NCBI GenBank assembly: GCA_963720645.1 | Contig: CAVRFX010000006.1 | Span: 62,001-126,000, forward strand | Reading direction: 5' to 3' | DNA: 64,000 nucleotides | From: RYN-230 sp963720645 | GTDB taxonomy: Bacteria; Actinomycetota; Actinomycetes; Streptosporangiales; Streptosporangiaceae | Shown: positions 10,716 to 19,792 of the stretch, one piece after another | How positions within the stretch are numbered: position 1 is the stretch's first letter | Layout: each line of letters starts with the position of its first letter | The notes under the pieces: generated by a model | What the model was told of the DNA's origin: nothing | What the model saw: the letters and a program-made list of their open reading frames with translations, nothing else | The model's database searches: none | Position numbers and translations under genes: made by a program

Positions 10716-11782
10716 ACCAGGGCTGACCTGGCCACCCGGACGGGGCTGTCGAAGCCGACAGTCGGCGAGAGCGTGCGCCGGCTGACGGAGGCCGGGCTGC
10801 TGCTCGACACCGGCGAGCGGACCCCCGGCGGGCGCGGCCGCGGCCGGGTCGGCTCGTACTACGCCCTGGCCGGGACCATCGGCTCGGCGCTCGTGGCCAG
10901 CATCGCCCCGGACGGTGTGGTGGCGGAGTCCGTGGACGCCTTCGGCGACACGGTGGCAAGCGCCCGGGAGGCCATCGGCCGGCCAGCCCGGCCCGCGCAG
11001 GTCACCGCGGCACTGCTGGGCGCCGCTGAACGGGTCCAGCGTCCGGCCGGGCCTGGCGACGCGGCTCGCCGTCGTGAGCGCCGCCGATCCGGTGGAGCGC
11101 GGCAGCGGCCGGCTGGTCCATCTCTCCGACTCCCCCTTCCTGCTCGGTGAACTGAATCCGGCCGAGGTTCTGGCGCCTCAGGTCGGGGGCCCGGTCATCG
11201 TCGACAATGACGTGAACTGGGCCGCGCGGGCCGAGCGCGAGCACGGCAGCACAGGCAGCCTGGATGACTTCGCCTACGTCTTCCTGGGGGAAGGACTGGG
11301 CTGTGCCATCGTCAGCGATGGAGAGGTCAGCCGGGGGTGCGCCGGGCTGGCTGGCGAGATCGCGCACCTCGTCACCGTCGGCCCGCACGGGCAGGCGACA
11401 CGCCTGATCGAGGTATTCGGCGAACTTGGCCTGCGCCGGGCCGTCGACGGCCATCGACGTCGGCCGCCTGCTCAGCGTGGCCGCTGGCCAGGACGCTCAG
11501 GCCGCGGGCACGCAGCACGCCCTCGGCCAGGCCATCAGCGGAGTCCTCGCCGCCATCGTCGCGCTCGCGGACCCCGCGCTGGTCATCATCGGCGGCTCCT
11601 GGGGCCGCCACCCGGTCATCATGGAGGCCATCTCGTCGGCCTTCGCCCGCCTCCCCCGGCATGTGCCCGTCCGGGCCGCCGAGCTCACGGACCAGCCATC
11701 CCTCGCCGGGGCACGAAGCGACGCGGTCAGGCGGCTGCGATCAGCCATCGTGGCCGCCGCTCACCCGCCGCACCCGGCCTGA
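10716..11782 (+). pseudogene. ROK-family transcriptional repressor, lacking a start and broken twice
   Basis: Remnant of a ROK/NagC-type repressor with an N-terminal winged helix. Recognition begins abruptly at RLTRADLATRTGLSKPTVGE (helix-turn-helix) near 10716, with no start codon in frame upstream; about 15-20 residues are missing. The sugar-binding ROK part follows in three frames, with switches near 11030 and 11440. It includes IVDNDVNWAARAE and GLGCAIVSDGEVSRGCAGLA, with EIAHL just after. The usual ROK zinc motif CxCGxxGC is not seen. The 3' end reaches TGA at 11782, four bases before the convergent GntR gene ends. The missing start and the abutting DUF1479 fragment suggest a real rearrangement; the internal breaks may be sequencing errors. 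Confidence 0.75.
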
Positions 11783-11785
11783 CGG

Positions 11786-12697
11786 TCACTCGAGGAAGCC
11801 GCGGAGCAGCGCGGCGGTGCCGTCGAGGTGCTCGGCCACCGCCCGCTGGGCCCCCCGCGTGTCGCCCGCCAGGATGGCCTCGACGATCGCGGTGTGCTGG
11901 GCCGCGGTGTGGTCGATGTTGCGCTGCAGCACCGGGATCGCGTTCAGCAGGTCGTTGAGGCGGACCCGGGCGTCGGCGCAGGCTGCCGCGAGCAGGCTGG
12001 AGCCGGTGAGCTCCGCGATGGCCAGGTGGAACAAGGTGTCCATGCGCCGGTACTCCTCCGGGCACGCCCCGTTCACGGCCGCGAGACGGGCCAGCAGCAC
12101 GTCATGGATCCGCGCCGCGGCGGCCTCACCGGTGCCGCCGGCCTCCCCGCCCGCCTGGGCCAGGATCTGGGCCGCCCCGGTCTCCACCGCCATCCGGAAG
12201 GTCAGCGCGTCGTTGATCTTGTCGGCGTCCTCGACCGCGATCCGCCGCAGCTCGACCCGGCTCGGCGCGGGCGGGGTGTAGGTCACGAACGTCCCCCCGA
12301 ACCGGCCCCGCCGCGACTCCACGCAGCCCGCCGCGCGCAGGTCCCCGATGGCCTCGCGGAGCGTGATCCGGCTGACGCCGAGCATGGCCGCGAGCTCCCG
12401 CTCGGCGGGGAAGCGCTCGCCGGGACCGACCACGCCCAGCTTGATCACGGCCAGCAGCCGCTCGACGGTCTCCTCGAACGCGTTCTGCGACCGGACCGGG
12501 CCGAGCACGGCCGCCACCTCCATCCCGGCCGCCGGGACCGGCCCGTCCGCCGCCGCCGGGTCCCGGGCTGGCGCCCCGTGGGCCGCGGCCGCGGTCCTGG
12601 CCGTGGCCGCGGCGGGGCCGTCGCCGGCCCGGGAGAGTCGGCTGGTACGGCGCGGAAATCCGGTCCTGGGTCTTGACATCCGACGCTCGCTATCCAT
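11786..12697 (-). CDS. FadR-subfamily GntR transcriptional regulator
   Basis: Likely regulator of the adjacent catabolic cluster. About 303 residues: a low-complexity Ala-rich N terminus (about 75 residues), a GntR winged helix (GERFPAERELAAMLGVSRIT, then LREAIGDLRAAG), and an all-helical FCD ligand-binding domain. The FCD domain includes FRMAVETGAAQILAQ, MDTLFHLAIAELTGSSLL and QHTAIVEAILAGDTRGAQRA. The start is placed at ATG 12697, with a second possible ATG at 12679. It is divergently transcribed from the permease gene, and an 18-bp palindrome lies between the two. Ligand unknown; an amine, amino alcohol or their gamma-glutamyl derivative is a reasonable guess from the neighbours. Confidence 0.88.
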   Translation of the reverse strand: MDSERRMSRPRTGFPRRTSRLSRAGDGPAAATARTAAAAHGAPARDPAAADGPVPAAGMEVAAVLGPVRSQNAFEETVERLLAVIKLGVVGPGERFPAERELAAMLGVSRITLREAIGDLRAAGCVESRRGRFGGTFVTYTPPAPSRVELRRIAVEDADKINDALTFRMAVETGAAQILAQAGGEAGGTGEAAAARIHDVLLARLAAVNGACPEEYRRMDTLFHLAIAELTGSSLLAAACADARVRLNDLLNAIPVLQRNIDHTAAQHTAIVEAILAGDTRGAQRAVAEHLDGTAALLRGFLE

Positions 12698-12700
12698 CAA

Positions 12701-12718
12701 TGGTCTGATATTAAACCA
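12701..12718. promoter_or_regulatory. Probable GntR operator palindrome
   Basis: TGGTCTGATATTAAACCA matches its own reverse complement at 14 of 18 positions, with outer arms TGGT/ACCA. It is unusually AT-rich for this DNA and lies four bases from the regulator start, in the gap to the divergent permease. TGGT...ACCA is the type of half-site bound by FadR-subfamily proteins. Binding would control both directions, including the regulator itself. Confidence 0.55.
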
Positions 12719-12835
12719 TTCGCTCCACCGGTGGCAGATCAGCGTCCGCTGCGCTCCCGGCCTCCATGGTCCCCAGGCCCACGTCATCCCAGGTAACAGG
12801 CCCCCCACCGGGCCTCTCAGCATCCAGGAGCAGTC

Positions 12836-14359
12836 ATGGCGGTCAACGAGCAAGCGGCACCGCTCAGCGAGGACGAACACACGCTGCACCAGCTGGGCTA
12901 CGCGCAAGAATTGCGGCGGCGGATGTCCGGCTTCTCCAACTTCGCCGTCTCGTTCACGATCATCTCGATCCTGTCCGGCTGCCTGACCCTGTACGGTTTC
13001 GGCATGCTCACCGGCGGTCCGGCCGTGATCGTCTGGGGCTGGCCGTTCGTCGGGATCATGACCCTGCTCGTCGGCCTGTCGATGGCCGAGGTGTGCTCCA
13101 GCTTCCCCACCGCGGGAGGCCTGTACTACTGGTCGGCCAAACTGGCCCGCAACAACGGGGCGGCCTGGTCGTGGTTCACCGGCTGGTTCAACTTCCTGGG
13201 CCAGGTCGCCGTCACCGCGGGCATCGACTTCGGCGCCTCTCTCTTCATCCACGCGTTCCTCTCGCTGGCGTTCAACCTCAGCGCGGCGCACTGGATCACG
13301 GTGCTCATCTACGCGGTCGTGCTGGCCGTGCACGGCATGCTGAACCAGTTCGGCATCCGGCTGGTCGCGCTGCTGAACGACATCAGCGTCTGGTGGCACC
13401 TCCTCGGCGTGCTGATCATCGTCGCCGTGCTGGCCTTCGTCCCGTCGCACCACCAGTCGGCCAGCTTTGTCTTCGGCCACTTCAACAACGGGACCGGCCT
13501 GGTTGTCCCCTCGTTCTACATCGTCCTGATCGGCCTGCTCCTGGCGCAGTACACCTTCACCGGCTACGACGCCTCGGCCCACATGACCGAGGAAACGCAC
13601 AAGGCGGCCACTGCGGGCCCCCGTGGCATCGTCATGTCGATCGTGGTCTCCCTGTTCGCCGGGTGGGTGCTGCTGATCGGGGTCACGTTCGCCATCCAGC
13701 ACTACGCCCCAGAGTCGCTTGCCTCGGTGCCAGCAGCCCAGGTCATCATCGACGCGATCGGGAAGACGGGCGCGGAGCTGCTGCTGCTGGTCGTCATCGG
13801 TGCCCAGCTGTTCTGCGGGATGTCGTCGGTCACCGCCAACTCCCGGATGATCTACGCGTTCTCCCGCGACGGCGCGCTGCCCGGCTCGGCCTTCTGGCAC
13901 CGGGTGAACCACCGCACCAGGACCCCGACCAACGCGATCTGGCTGGCCGCCGGCGGCGCGTTCATCCTCGGGCTGCCTTACCTGTGGAACTACGCCGCCT
14001 ATGCGGCCGTCACCTCCATCGCGACGATCGGGCTGTACATCGCCTACGTGACCCCCACCTACCTGCGGCTGCGCCGGGGCGAGAGCTTCCAGCGCGGCCC
14101 ATGGCACCTGGGCCGGTGGAGCTACGTGGTCGGCTGGATCGCCGTCGCCTGGGTGGTGATCATCACCATCCTGTTCATGCTCCCGCAGGTCGGCCCGATC
14201 ACCTGGACCACGTTCAACTACGCAGTGTTCGCGGTGCTCGCCGTCATCGGCTTCGCCGGGATCTACTGGCTGGTCTCGGCCCGGAAGTGGTTCACCGGGC
14301 CGCGGGTCCAGGGGACACCGGAGGAACTGGCCGCGATCGAGCAGGAACTGGCCAGCTGA
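12836..14359 (+). CDS. APC-family amine / amino-acid permease
   Basis: A 507-residue integral membrane importer of the amino acid-polyamine-organocation superfamily, amino acid-choline (UGA4/GABA permease-like) branch. About twelve hydrophobic segments are visible. The conserved N-terminal region includes MSGFSNFAVSFTIISILSG and FPTAGGLYYWSAKLA; the middle has FTGYDASAHMTEETHKA, also characteristic of this branch. The ATG at 12836 follows GGAG in CAGGAGCAGTC. It is the first gene of the plus-strand cluster with glutamine-synthetase-like, aldehyde dehydrogenase, SDR and hydrolase genes. It probably imports the amine that the cluster degrades. The substrate cannot be read from the sequence. Confidence 0.88.
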   Translation: MAVNEQAAPLSEDEHTLHQLGYAQELRRRMSGFSNFAVSFTIISILSGCLTLYGFGMLTGGPAVIVWGWPFVGIMTLLVGLSMAEVCSSFPTAGGLYYWSAKLARNNGAAWSWFTGWFNFLGQVAVTAGIDFGASLFIHAFLSLAFNLSAAHWITVLIYAVVLAVHGMLNQFGIRLVALLNDISVWWHLLGVLIIVAVLAFVPSHHQSASFVFGHFNNGTGLVVPSFYIVLIGLLLAQYTFTGYDASAHMTEETHKAATAGPRGIVMSIVVSLFAGWVLLIGVTFAIQHYAPESLASVPAAQVIIDAIGKTGAELLLLVVIGAQLFCGMSSVTANSRMIYAFSRDGALPGSAFWHRVNHRTRTPTNAIWLAAGGAFILGLPYLWNYAAYAAVTSIATIGLYIAYVTPTYLRLRRGESFQRGPWHLGRWSYVVGWIAVAWVVIITILFMLPQVGPITWTTFNYAVFAVLAVIGFAGIYWLVSARKWFTGPRVQGTPEELAAIEQELAS

Positions 14360-14487
14360 CGCTGCGGCGTGCCCAGCGCCGCGCTGCTCGTCACCGCCGG
14401 GCCGGGTGGCCGCACCCGGCCCGGCGGACTGGATCAAACCGGACCGGGTAGCACGTAGGCAGACCGGCACGCGGAGACTGGAGGCTC

Positions 14488-15879
14488 ATGGAGAAGCAGC
14501 GCGGTGCAACCCCCCACACCCGGCGCCGCGGGATGCTCACGCTCGAGCAGCTCCGCGTGGAGGTGAGCGAGGGCAACATCGACACGGTCGTCGTCGCCTT
14601 CACCGACATGCAGGGCCGGCTGCAGGGCAAGCGGCTCGCGGCGGAGTTCTTCCTCGACGACGTGGTGGGCAGCGTCATCGAAGGGTGCAACTACCTGCTC
14701 GCGGTGGACGTGGAGATGAACACCGTCGACGGGTACGCGATGTCGTCCTGGCAGACCGGCTACGGCGACTTCGTGATGGTGCCCGACATGAGCACGCTGC
14801 GCCGGGTGCCCTGGCAGGAAGCCACCGCGATGGTCATCGCCGACCTCACCTGGCACGATGGCTCGCCCGTGGTGGCCTCCCCGCGGCAGATCCTGAAGGC
14901 CCAGACCGGCCGCCTGGCCGAGCGCGGCCTGCAGGCCATGGCCGGCACCGAGCTGGAGTTCGTGGTGTACAACGACTCCTACGCCGCCGCGCAGGCCGCC
15001 GCGTACCGCGATCTCACCCCCGCCAACTCCTACAACGTCGATTACTCCATCCTGGGGACCGCCAGGATCGAGCCGCTGCTCCGCAGGCTGCGCAACGGCA
15101 TGGCCGGGGCGGGTCTCCAGGTCGAGTCGGCCAAGGGCGAGTGCAACCTGGGCCAGCACGAGATCGCCTTCCGGTACGCCGAGGCCGTGGCGACGTGTGA
15201 CAACCATTCGATCTACAAGACCGGATCCAAGGAGATCGCCGACGCGGAGGGCATGAGCATCACGTTCATGGCCAAGCCGAACGCGAGGGAAGGCAACTCC
15301 TGCCACATCCACCTGTCGGTCCGGGAAGACGACGGGACGCCGGTGATGGCCGGCGACGGCCCCCACGGGCTGTCCCGCTTCGGCGAGCATTTCATCGCGG
15401 GCCAGCTGGCGGTGCTGCCCGAGCTGGTGCTGTGGCACGCGCCGAACATCAACTCCTACAAGCGCTACGTGCCGGGCAGCTTCGCGCCGACCGCGGTCCG
15501 CTGGGGCGTGGACAACCGGACCTGCGCGATGCGGCTGGTCGGGCACGGCGGCGGGCTGCGGGTGGAGAACCGGGTCCCGGGCGGTGACGTGAACCCGTAC
15601 CTGGCCGTGGCGGCCATGATCGCCGCCGGGCTGCACGGGGTGGACCGGGAACTGCCGCTGGAGGAGGCGTTCGAGGGGAACGCCTACACGGCGGAGGGCG
15701 GCCGGGTACCGTCCACCCTCCGTGACGCGCTGGACCTGTGGCTCAAGAGCGAGCTGGCCCGTGAGGCGTTCGGCAGCGATGTCGTCGAGCACTACGCCAA
15801 CGCGGCCAGGGTGGAGATCGCGGCGTTCGACGCGGCGGTCACCGACTGGGAACTGCAGCGCGGCTTCGAGCGGCTCTAG
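14488..15879 (+). CDS. Glutamine-synthetase-like gamma-glutamyl-amine ligase
   Basis: A 463-residue protein of the GS-I fold that probably joins glutamate to an amine using ATP (PuuA/GlnA3/GlnA4-type) rather than assimilating ammonia. GS core motifs are present: AGTELEFVVY (metal-binding Glu), GECNLGQHEI, GNSCHIHLSV, NSYKRYVPGSFAPTAVRWG followed by DNRTCAM, and RVENRVPGGDVNPYLAVAA. It lacks the long C-terminal adenylylation region of true GlnA. A GGAG-rich stretch precedes the ATG at 14488. A permease, an aldehyde dehydrogenase, an SDR and a gamma-glutamyl hydrolase surround it, the context of a gamma-glutamylation catabolic pathway. In Streptomyces, GlnA3 acts on polyamines and GlnA4 on ethanolamine; the sequence alone does not decide between them. 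Confidence 0.85.
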   Translation: MEKQRGATPHTRRRGMLTLEQLRVEVSEGNIDTVVVAFTDMQGRLQGKRLAAEFFLDDVVGSVIEGCNYLLAVDVEMNTVDGYAMSSWQTGYGDFVMVPDMSTLRRVPWQEATAMVIADLTWHDGSPVVASPRQILKAQTGRLAERGLQAMAGTELEFVVYNDSYAAAQAAAYRDLTPANSYNVDYSILGTARIEPLLRRLRNGMAGAGLQVESAKGECNLGQHEIAFRYAEAVATCDNHSIYKTGSKEIADAEGMSITFMAKPNAREGNSCHIHLSVREDDGTPVMAGDGPHGLSRFGEHFIAGQLAVLPELVLWHAPNINSYKRYVPGSFAPTAVRWGVDNRTCAMRLVGHGGGLRVENRVPGGDVNPYLAVAAMIAAGLHGVDRELPLEEAFEGNAYTAEGGRVPSTLRDALDLWLKSELAREAFGSDVVEHYANAARVEIAAFDAAVTDWELQRGFERL

Positions 15880-15916
15880 GCCGGGCCGGACCGCGCGCGA
15901 GGAGACTGGAACAGGC

Positions 15917-17281
15917 ATGTCCACGTTCACCGTTGTGAACCCCGCCACCGAGGAGAGGGTGGCGGCGGTCCCGTCGAGTTCAGCGGAGCAGGCCGATGAG
16001 GCCGTCGCCCGGGCCGCCGCCGCCCAGGCTGCGTGGCGGGCGGTGGCCCCCGGGGACCGGGCCGCCCTGCTGCGCCGCTTCGCCGAGGTGGTGGACGCCC
16101 ACCTCGAGGAACTCGCCCAGCTGGAGGTGGCCTGCTCAGGTCACCCGGTCGGGCAGGCCCGCTGGGAGGCGGGCAACGTCCGCGACGTGCTGCGCTACTA
16201 CTCCGCCGCGCCGGAACGCCTCACCGGCCAGCAGATCCCGGTTCCGGGCGGGCTCGACGTCACGTTCAAGGAACCGGTCGGCATCGTGGGCCTGATCGTG
16301 CCGTGGAACTTCCCCATGCCGATCCTGGGCTGGGGCCTGGCGCCCGCCCTGGCCGCCGGGAACCCGGTGATCGCCAAGCCCGCGGAGCGGACCCCGCTCA
16401 CGGCGATCCGGATCGGTGAGCTGGCCCTGGAGGCCGGGCTGCCGGACGGCGTGTTCCAGGTGCTGCCCGGCAAGGGATCGGTGGCAGGCCAGCGCCTGGT
16501 CGACCACCCGGCCGTACGCAAGATCGTCTTCACGGGGTCCACCGAGGTCGGCAGCCACATCATGGCGGGCTGCGCGCGGCAGGTGAAGCGGCTCACCCTG
16601 GAACTGGGCGGCAAGAGCGCCAACATCGTGTTCGCCGACGCCGACCTGGAACGGGCCGCCGCGACCGCGCCCTACGCCGTGTTCGACAACGCCGGGCAGG
16701 ACTGCTGCGCACGGTCCCGCATCCTGGTCCAGCGCAGCGTGTTCGACCGGTTCATGGAACTGCTCGAGCCGGCGGTCAAGGGCGTCACGGTCGGCGACCC
16801 CGGGGACCCGGCCACCGAGATGGGCCCGCTGATCTCCGCCGAGCATCGCGCCCGGGTGGCGTCCTACGTTCCGGAGCAGGCCCCGGTGGCCTTCCGCGGC
16901 AGCGCCCCGGCCGGGCCGGGCTTCTGGTTCCCGCCGACGGTGCTCGCGCCGGTCGCCGCGGACGACCCCGCGTTCACCGACGAGGTGTTCGGCCCGGTCG
17001 TGGCCGTGGTGCCGGTCGAGGATGAGGCGGAGGCCATCGCGGTCGCGAACGACACGCCGTACGGCCTGTCCGGGTCTATCTGGACCGAGAACCTCGGCCG
17101 GGCGCTCAGGGTGGCCCGGGCCGTGGAGACCGGCAACCTGTCGGTCAACTCGCACGCCTCGGTGCGGTACTGGACCCCCTTCGGCGGGTTCAAGCAGTCC
17201 GGGCTGGGCCGCGAGCTCGGGCCCGACGCGCTGGACGCGTTCACCGAGGTCAAGAACGTGTTCATCGCGACAGATCACTGA
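15917..17281 (+). CDS. NAD(P)-dependent aldehyde dehydrogenase
   Basis: Oxidises an aldehyde to a carboxylic acid, probably the gamma-glutamyl aldehyde intermediate of this cluster (PuuC-like position). The 454-residue protein has IVPWNFPMPILGWGLAPALA, IVFTGSTEVGSHI, LELGGKSANIVFADADLE (general-base Glu) and the catalytic cysteine in NAGQDCCARSRILVQ near residue 263. The C terminus has NSHASVRYWTPFGGFKQSGL. The ATG at 15917 is preceded by GGAGA. It is slightly shorter than the usual 480-500 residues but complete at both ends. It is 37 bases downstream of the ligase gene. Confidence 0.9.
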   Translation: MSTFTVVNPATEERVAAVPSSSAEQADEAVARAAAAQAAWRAVAPGDRAALLRRFAEVVDAHLEELAQLEVACSGHPVGQARWEAGNVRDVLRYYSAAPERLTGQQIPVPGGLDVTFKEPVGIVGLIVPWNFPMPILGWGLAPALAAGNPVIAKPAERTPLTAIRIGELALEAGLPDGVFQVLPGKGSVAGQRLVDHPAVRKIVFTGSTEVGSHIMAGCARQVKRLTLELGGKSANIVFADADLERAAATAPYAVFDNAGQDCCARSRILVQRSVFDRFMELLEPAVKGVTVGDPGDPATEMGPLISAEHRARVASYVPEQAPVAFRGSAPAGPGFWFPPTVLAPVAADDPAFTDEVFGPVVAVVPVEDEAEAIAVANDTPYGLSGSIWTENLGRALRVARAVETGNLSVNSHASVRYWTPFGGFKQSGLGRELGPDALDAFTEVKNVFIATDH

Positions 17282-17301
17282 GGAAGGACGGGGCACGTAG
17301 C

Positions 17302-18081
17302 ATGCAGCGCCTGCAGGACCGTATCGCCGTGATCACCGGCGCGGGCAGCGGCATCGGGCTGGCCAGCACCCGCCGGCTGGCCGCCGAGGGAGCTACCGTG
17401 GTGGCCGTGGACGTCGATGAGACGGCGGGCAAGCGCGCCGCCGAGGAGGTCGGCGGCCTGTTCGTGCACGCCGACGTGACCGACGAGGACGCGGTGCGGG
17501 AGATGTACCACCAGGTGGTCGAGGCGTACGGGGCGGTGCACGTGGCGTTCAACAACGCCGGCATCTCGCCGCCCGACGACGATTCCATCCTGACCACCGG
17601 CATCGACGCGTGGCGCCGGGTGCAGGAGGTCAACCTGACCTCCGTCTACCTGTGCTGCAAGTACGTGATCCCGCACATGCAGCGCCAGGCCGCGGCGGGC
17701 GGGCCCGGCGGGTCGGTCATCAACACCGCGTCGTTCGTGGCCACGCTGGGCGCGGCCACCTCCCAGATCTCCTACACCGCATCCAAGGGCGGCGTGCTGG
17801 CGATGACCCGGGAACTCGGCGTGCAGTTCGCCCGGGAAGGCATCCGGGTCAACGCGCTGTCTCCCGGGCCGGTGAACACGCCGCTGCTGCGTGAGCTGTT
17901 CGCCAAGGACCCGGAGCGGGCCGCGCGGCGGCTGGTGCACGTGCCGATGGGCCGGTTCGCCGAGGCTGAGGAGATCGCCGCCGCGGTCGCGTTCCTGGCC
18001 AGCGACGACGCGTCGTTCATTACCGCGTCCAACTTCCTCGTGGACGGCGGGATCTCCGGTGCGTACGTGACCCCGCTATGA
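17302..18081 (+). CDS. Short-chain dehydrogenase/reductase
   Basis: A 259-residue classical SDR with NAD(P)-binding TGAGSGIG at 12-19, NNAG at 84-87, and the catalytic set S144, Y158 (YTASK) and K162. The C-terminal LVDGGISGAYV region is typical. Acidic residues after the second strand (VDVDE) suggest NAD over NADP. It overlaps the downstream hydrolase by four bases and follows the aldehyde dehydrogenase by 20 bases, so it belongs to the same operon. An alcohol dehydrogenase role on a gamma-glutamyl amino-alcohol would complete the pathway. By homology alone it could equally be called a 3-oxoacyl-ACP-reductase-like protein. Confidence 0.88.
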   Translation: MQRLQDRIAVITGAGSGIGLASTRRLAAEGATVVAVDVDETAGKRAAEEVGGLFVHADVTDEDAVREMYHQVVEAYGAVHVAFNNAGISPPDDDSILTTGIDAWRRVQEVNLTSVYLCCKYVIPHMQRQAAAGGPGGSVINTASFVATLGAATSQISYTASKGGVLAMTRELGVQFAREGIRVNALSPGPVNTPLLRELFAKDPERAARRLVHVPMGRFAEAEEIAAAVAFLASDDASFITASNFLVDGGISGAYVTPL

Positions 18082-18870
18082 GCCAGCGAGCCATGACCCC
18101 GCACGTCGGCATCAGCGCCTACGGCGAGACCGCCCGCTGGGGCCCCTGGGACCGGCTCGGCGGCGCTGCTGCCGATGAGCTACCCGGAAGCGGTGGCCGC
18201 GGCCGGGGGTGTCCCGGTCATGCTCCCGCCGCTGCCCGGGATCGAGGAAGCGGTCAGCCGGCTCGACGCGCTGGTGCTGTCCGGGGGCGGTGACATCGAC
18301 CCGGCCGTCTACGGCGCCGACCCGCACCCGCTGACCGAGCGGGTGTACCCGGCCCGGGACCAGGCCGAGCGGGCCCTGGTGGCCACGGCCCTGGCCGCGG
18401 GGGTGCCGGTGCTGGCGATCTGCCGGGGACTGCAGATCGTCAACGTCTCCCACGGCGGCACGCTGCGCCAGCACCTGCCCGACGAGGTGGGCCACCACGG
18501 CCACGGTTCGGCGGCGGGAACATACGGCTCGCACCCGGTCCGGATCGCGCCGGGCAGCCTGCTCGGCCGGATCCTCGGCCCGGCGGAGCCGGACGGCCAG
18601 GTGCGCGCGGTCGTGCCCACCTCGCACCATCAGGCCGTCAGCCGGCTCGGCGACGGGCTGATCGCGACCGCCTGGGCGGACGACGGCACCATCGAGGCGG
18701 TGGAGCCTGATCCCGCGGCCAGCGGCGGGACCGGGTTCCTGCTCGCGGTGCAGTGGCACCCCGAGGCCGGGGACGACCCGAGGCTGTTCGAGGCGCTGGT
18801 CGCCAGCGCTCGCCGCCGGGCAGGGAGCGGGAAGCCCGCCGGCGCTGAGCCTCTAGACTCGCGTGCGTGA
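18078..18870 (+). CDS. Gamma-glutamyl hydrolase of the PuuD / class I amidotransferase family (frame broken near 18165)
   Basis: Probably hydrolyses the gamma-glutamyl bond of the oxidised product, releasing glutamate. The N terminus (MTPHVGISAYGE, then WGPWD) and the rest (ALLPMSYPEAVAAAGGVPVM onward) are in two frames that meet near 18165. Family motifs are present: LSGGGDIDPAVYG, the nucleophile cysteine in AICRGLQIVNV, VPTSHHQAV, and the His/Glu pair in QWHPEAGDD. The start ATG overlaps the SDR stop. The frame break leaves all catalytic motifs intact, so it is probably an indel error. Its 3' end overlaps the next gene start by four bases and contains that gene's -10 box. Confidence 0.85.
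18854..18859 (+). promoter_or_regulatory. Leaderless -10 box of the ABC transporter operon
   Basis: TAGACT followed by seven bases and then the GTG at 18867. It lies inside the 3' end of the hydrolase gene, so the ABC genes have their own promoter although they overlap the preceding gene. Confidence 0.5.
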
Positions 18871-19792
18871 GTACCGGACTCGCAGTCGAGATCACCAGCC
18901 TGGTCAAGAGATATGGCCGGGTGACCGCGGTGGACGGTCTCTCGCTGCGGGCCGCCCGGGCGGCCGTGACCGCCATCCTCGGCCCTAACGGGGCCGGCAA
19001 GACCACCACGATCGAGATCTGCGAGGGCTACCGGCGGCCCGATGACGGCGCCGTGCAGGTGCTCGGCCTCGACCCGGCCCGCGACGCGCGGCAGCTGCGG
19101 CCCCGGGTGGGCGTGATGCTGCAGTCCGGCGGGATCCCCCGGCGGCGCGGCCCGCCGAGTACCTGCGCGTGGTGGCCGCCTTCTACGCCCATCCGCTTGA
19201 CCCGGCCATGCTGCTGGACCGGCTCGGCCTGGCCGGCAGCCTGCGCACCCCCTTCCGGCGGATGTCCGGCGGCCAGCAGCAGCGGCTCGCCCTGGCCGCC
19301 GCGGTGATCGGCCGGCCCGAGCTGGTGTTCCTCGACGAGCCCACCGCGGGCCTGGACCCGCAGGCGCGCCTGGCCACCTGGGAGCTCATCGGGGGCCTGC
19401 GCACGGCCGGCGCGGCAGTGATCCTGACCACCCACAACATGGACGAGGCCCAGCGGCTGGCCGATCAGGTCGCGGTGGTGGACCACGGCCAGCTGGTGGC
19501 CGAGGGCACGCCGGCCGACCTGACCGGTACCGCCGGGCAGCTCCGGTTCCGGGCCGAGCCGGGGCTGGACACCGACGGGCTGATCTCCGCCCTGCCGCCG
19601 GGCAGCGCGGCCAAGGAGTCCCCGGCTGGCCACTACATCGTGGAGGTACACGACCGGGTGGATCCGCAGCTCCTCGCGGCGGTGACCGCGTGGTGCGCCG
19701 AGCACGGCGTGCTGGCCCAGGACCTGCGGATCGAGAACCGCACCCTGGAGGACGTGTTCCTCGAGCTGACCGGACGGGAGCTGCGCTCGTGA
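18867..19792 (+). CDS. ABC transporter ATP-binding protein (frame broken near 19140)
   Basis: ATPase of a two-gene ABC-2-type exporter of the drug/daunorubicin class. Walker A GPNGAGKTTT and the start VSTGLAVEITSLVKRYG are in the first frame. The second frame holds the signature MSGGQQQRLALAA, Walker B ELVFLDEPTAGLDPQ and the H-loop LTTHNMDEAQ. The switch near 19140 is explained by one missing C in a five-C run (SGGIPPAARPAEYLRVV would be restored). The C-terminal domain ends in NRTLEDVFLELTGRELRS, typical of this subfamily. It overlaps the permease gene by four bases. It is syntenic with the ABC genes near sufR in M. tuberculosis (Rv1456-Rv1458 region). Confidence 0.9.

Noticed and set aside
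11786..14470. An 894-codon open frame on the minus strand extending the GntR regulator across the permease
   Set aside because: Only the last third matches a GntR protein; the rest is antisense to a clear membrane permease and reads as low-complexity Gln/Asp/Arg-rich text.
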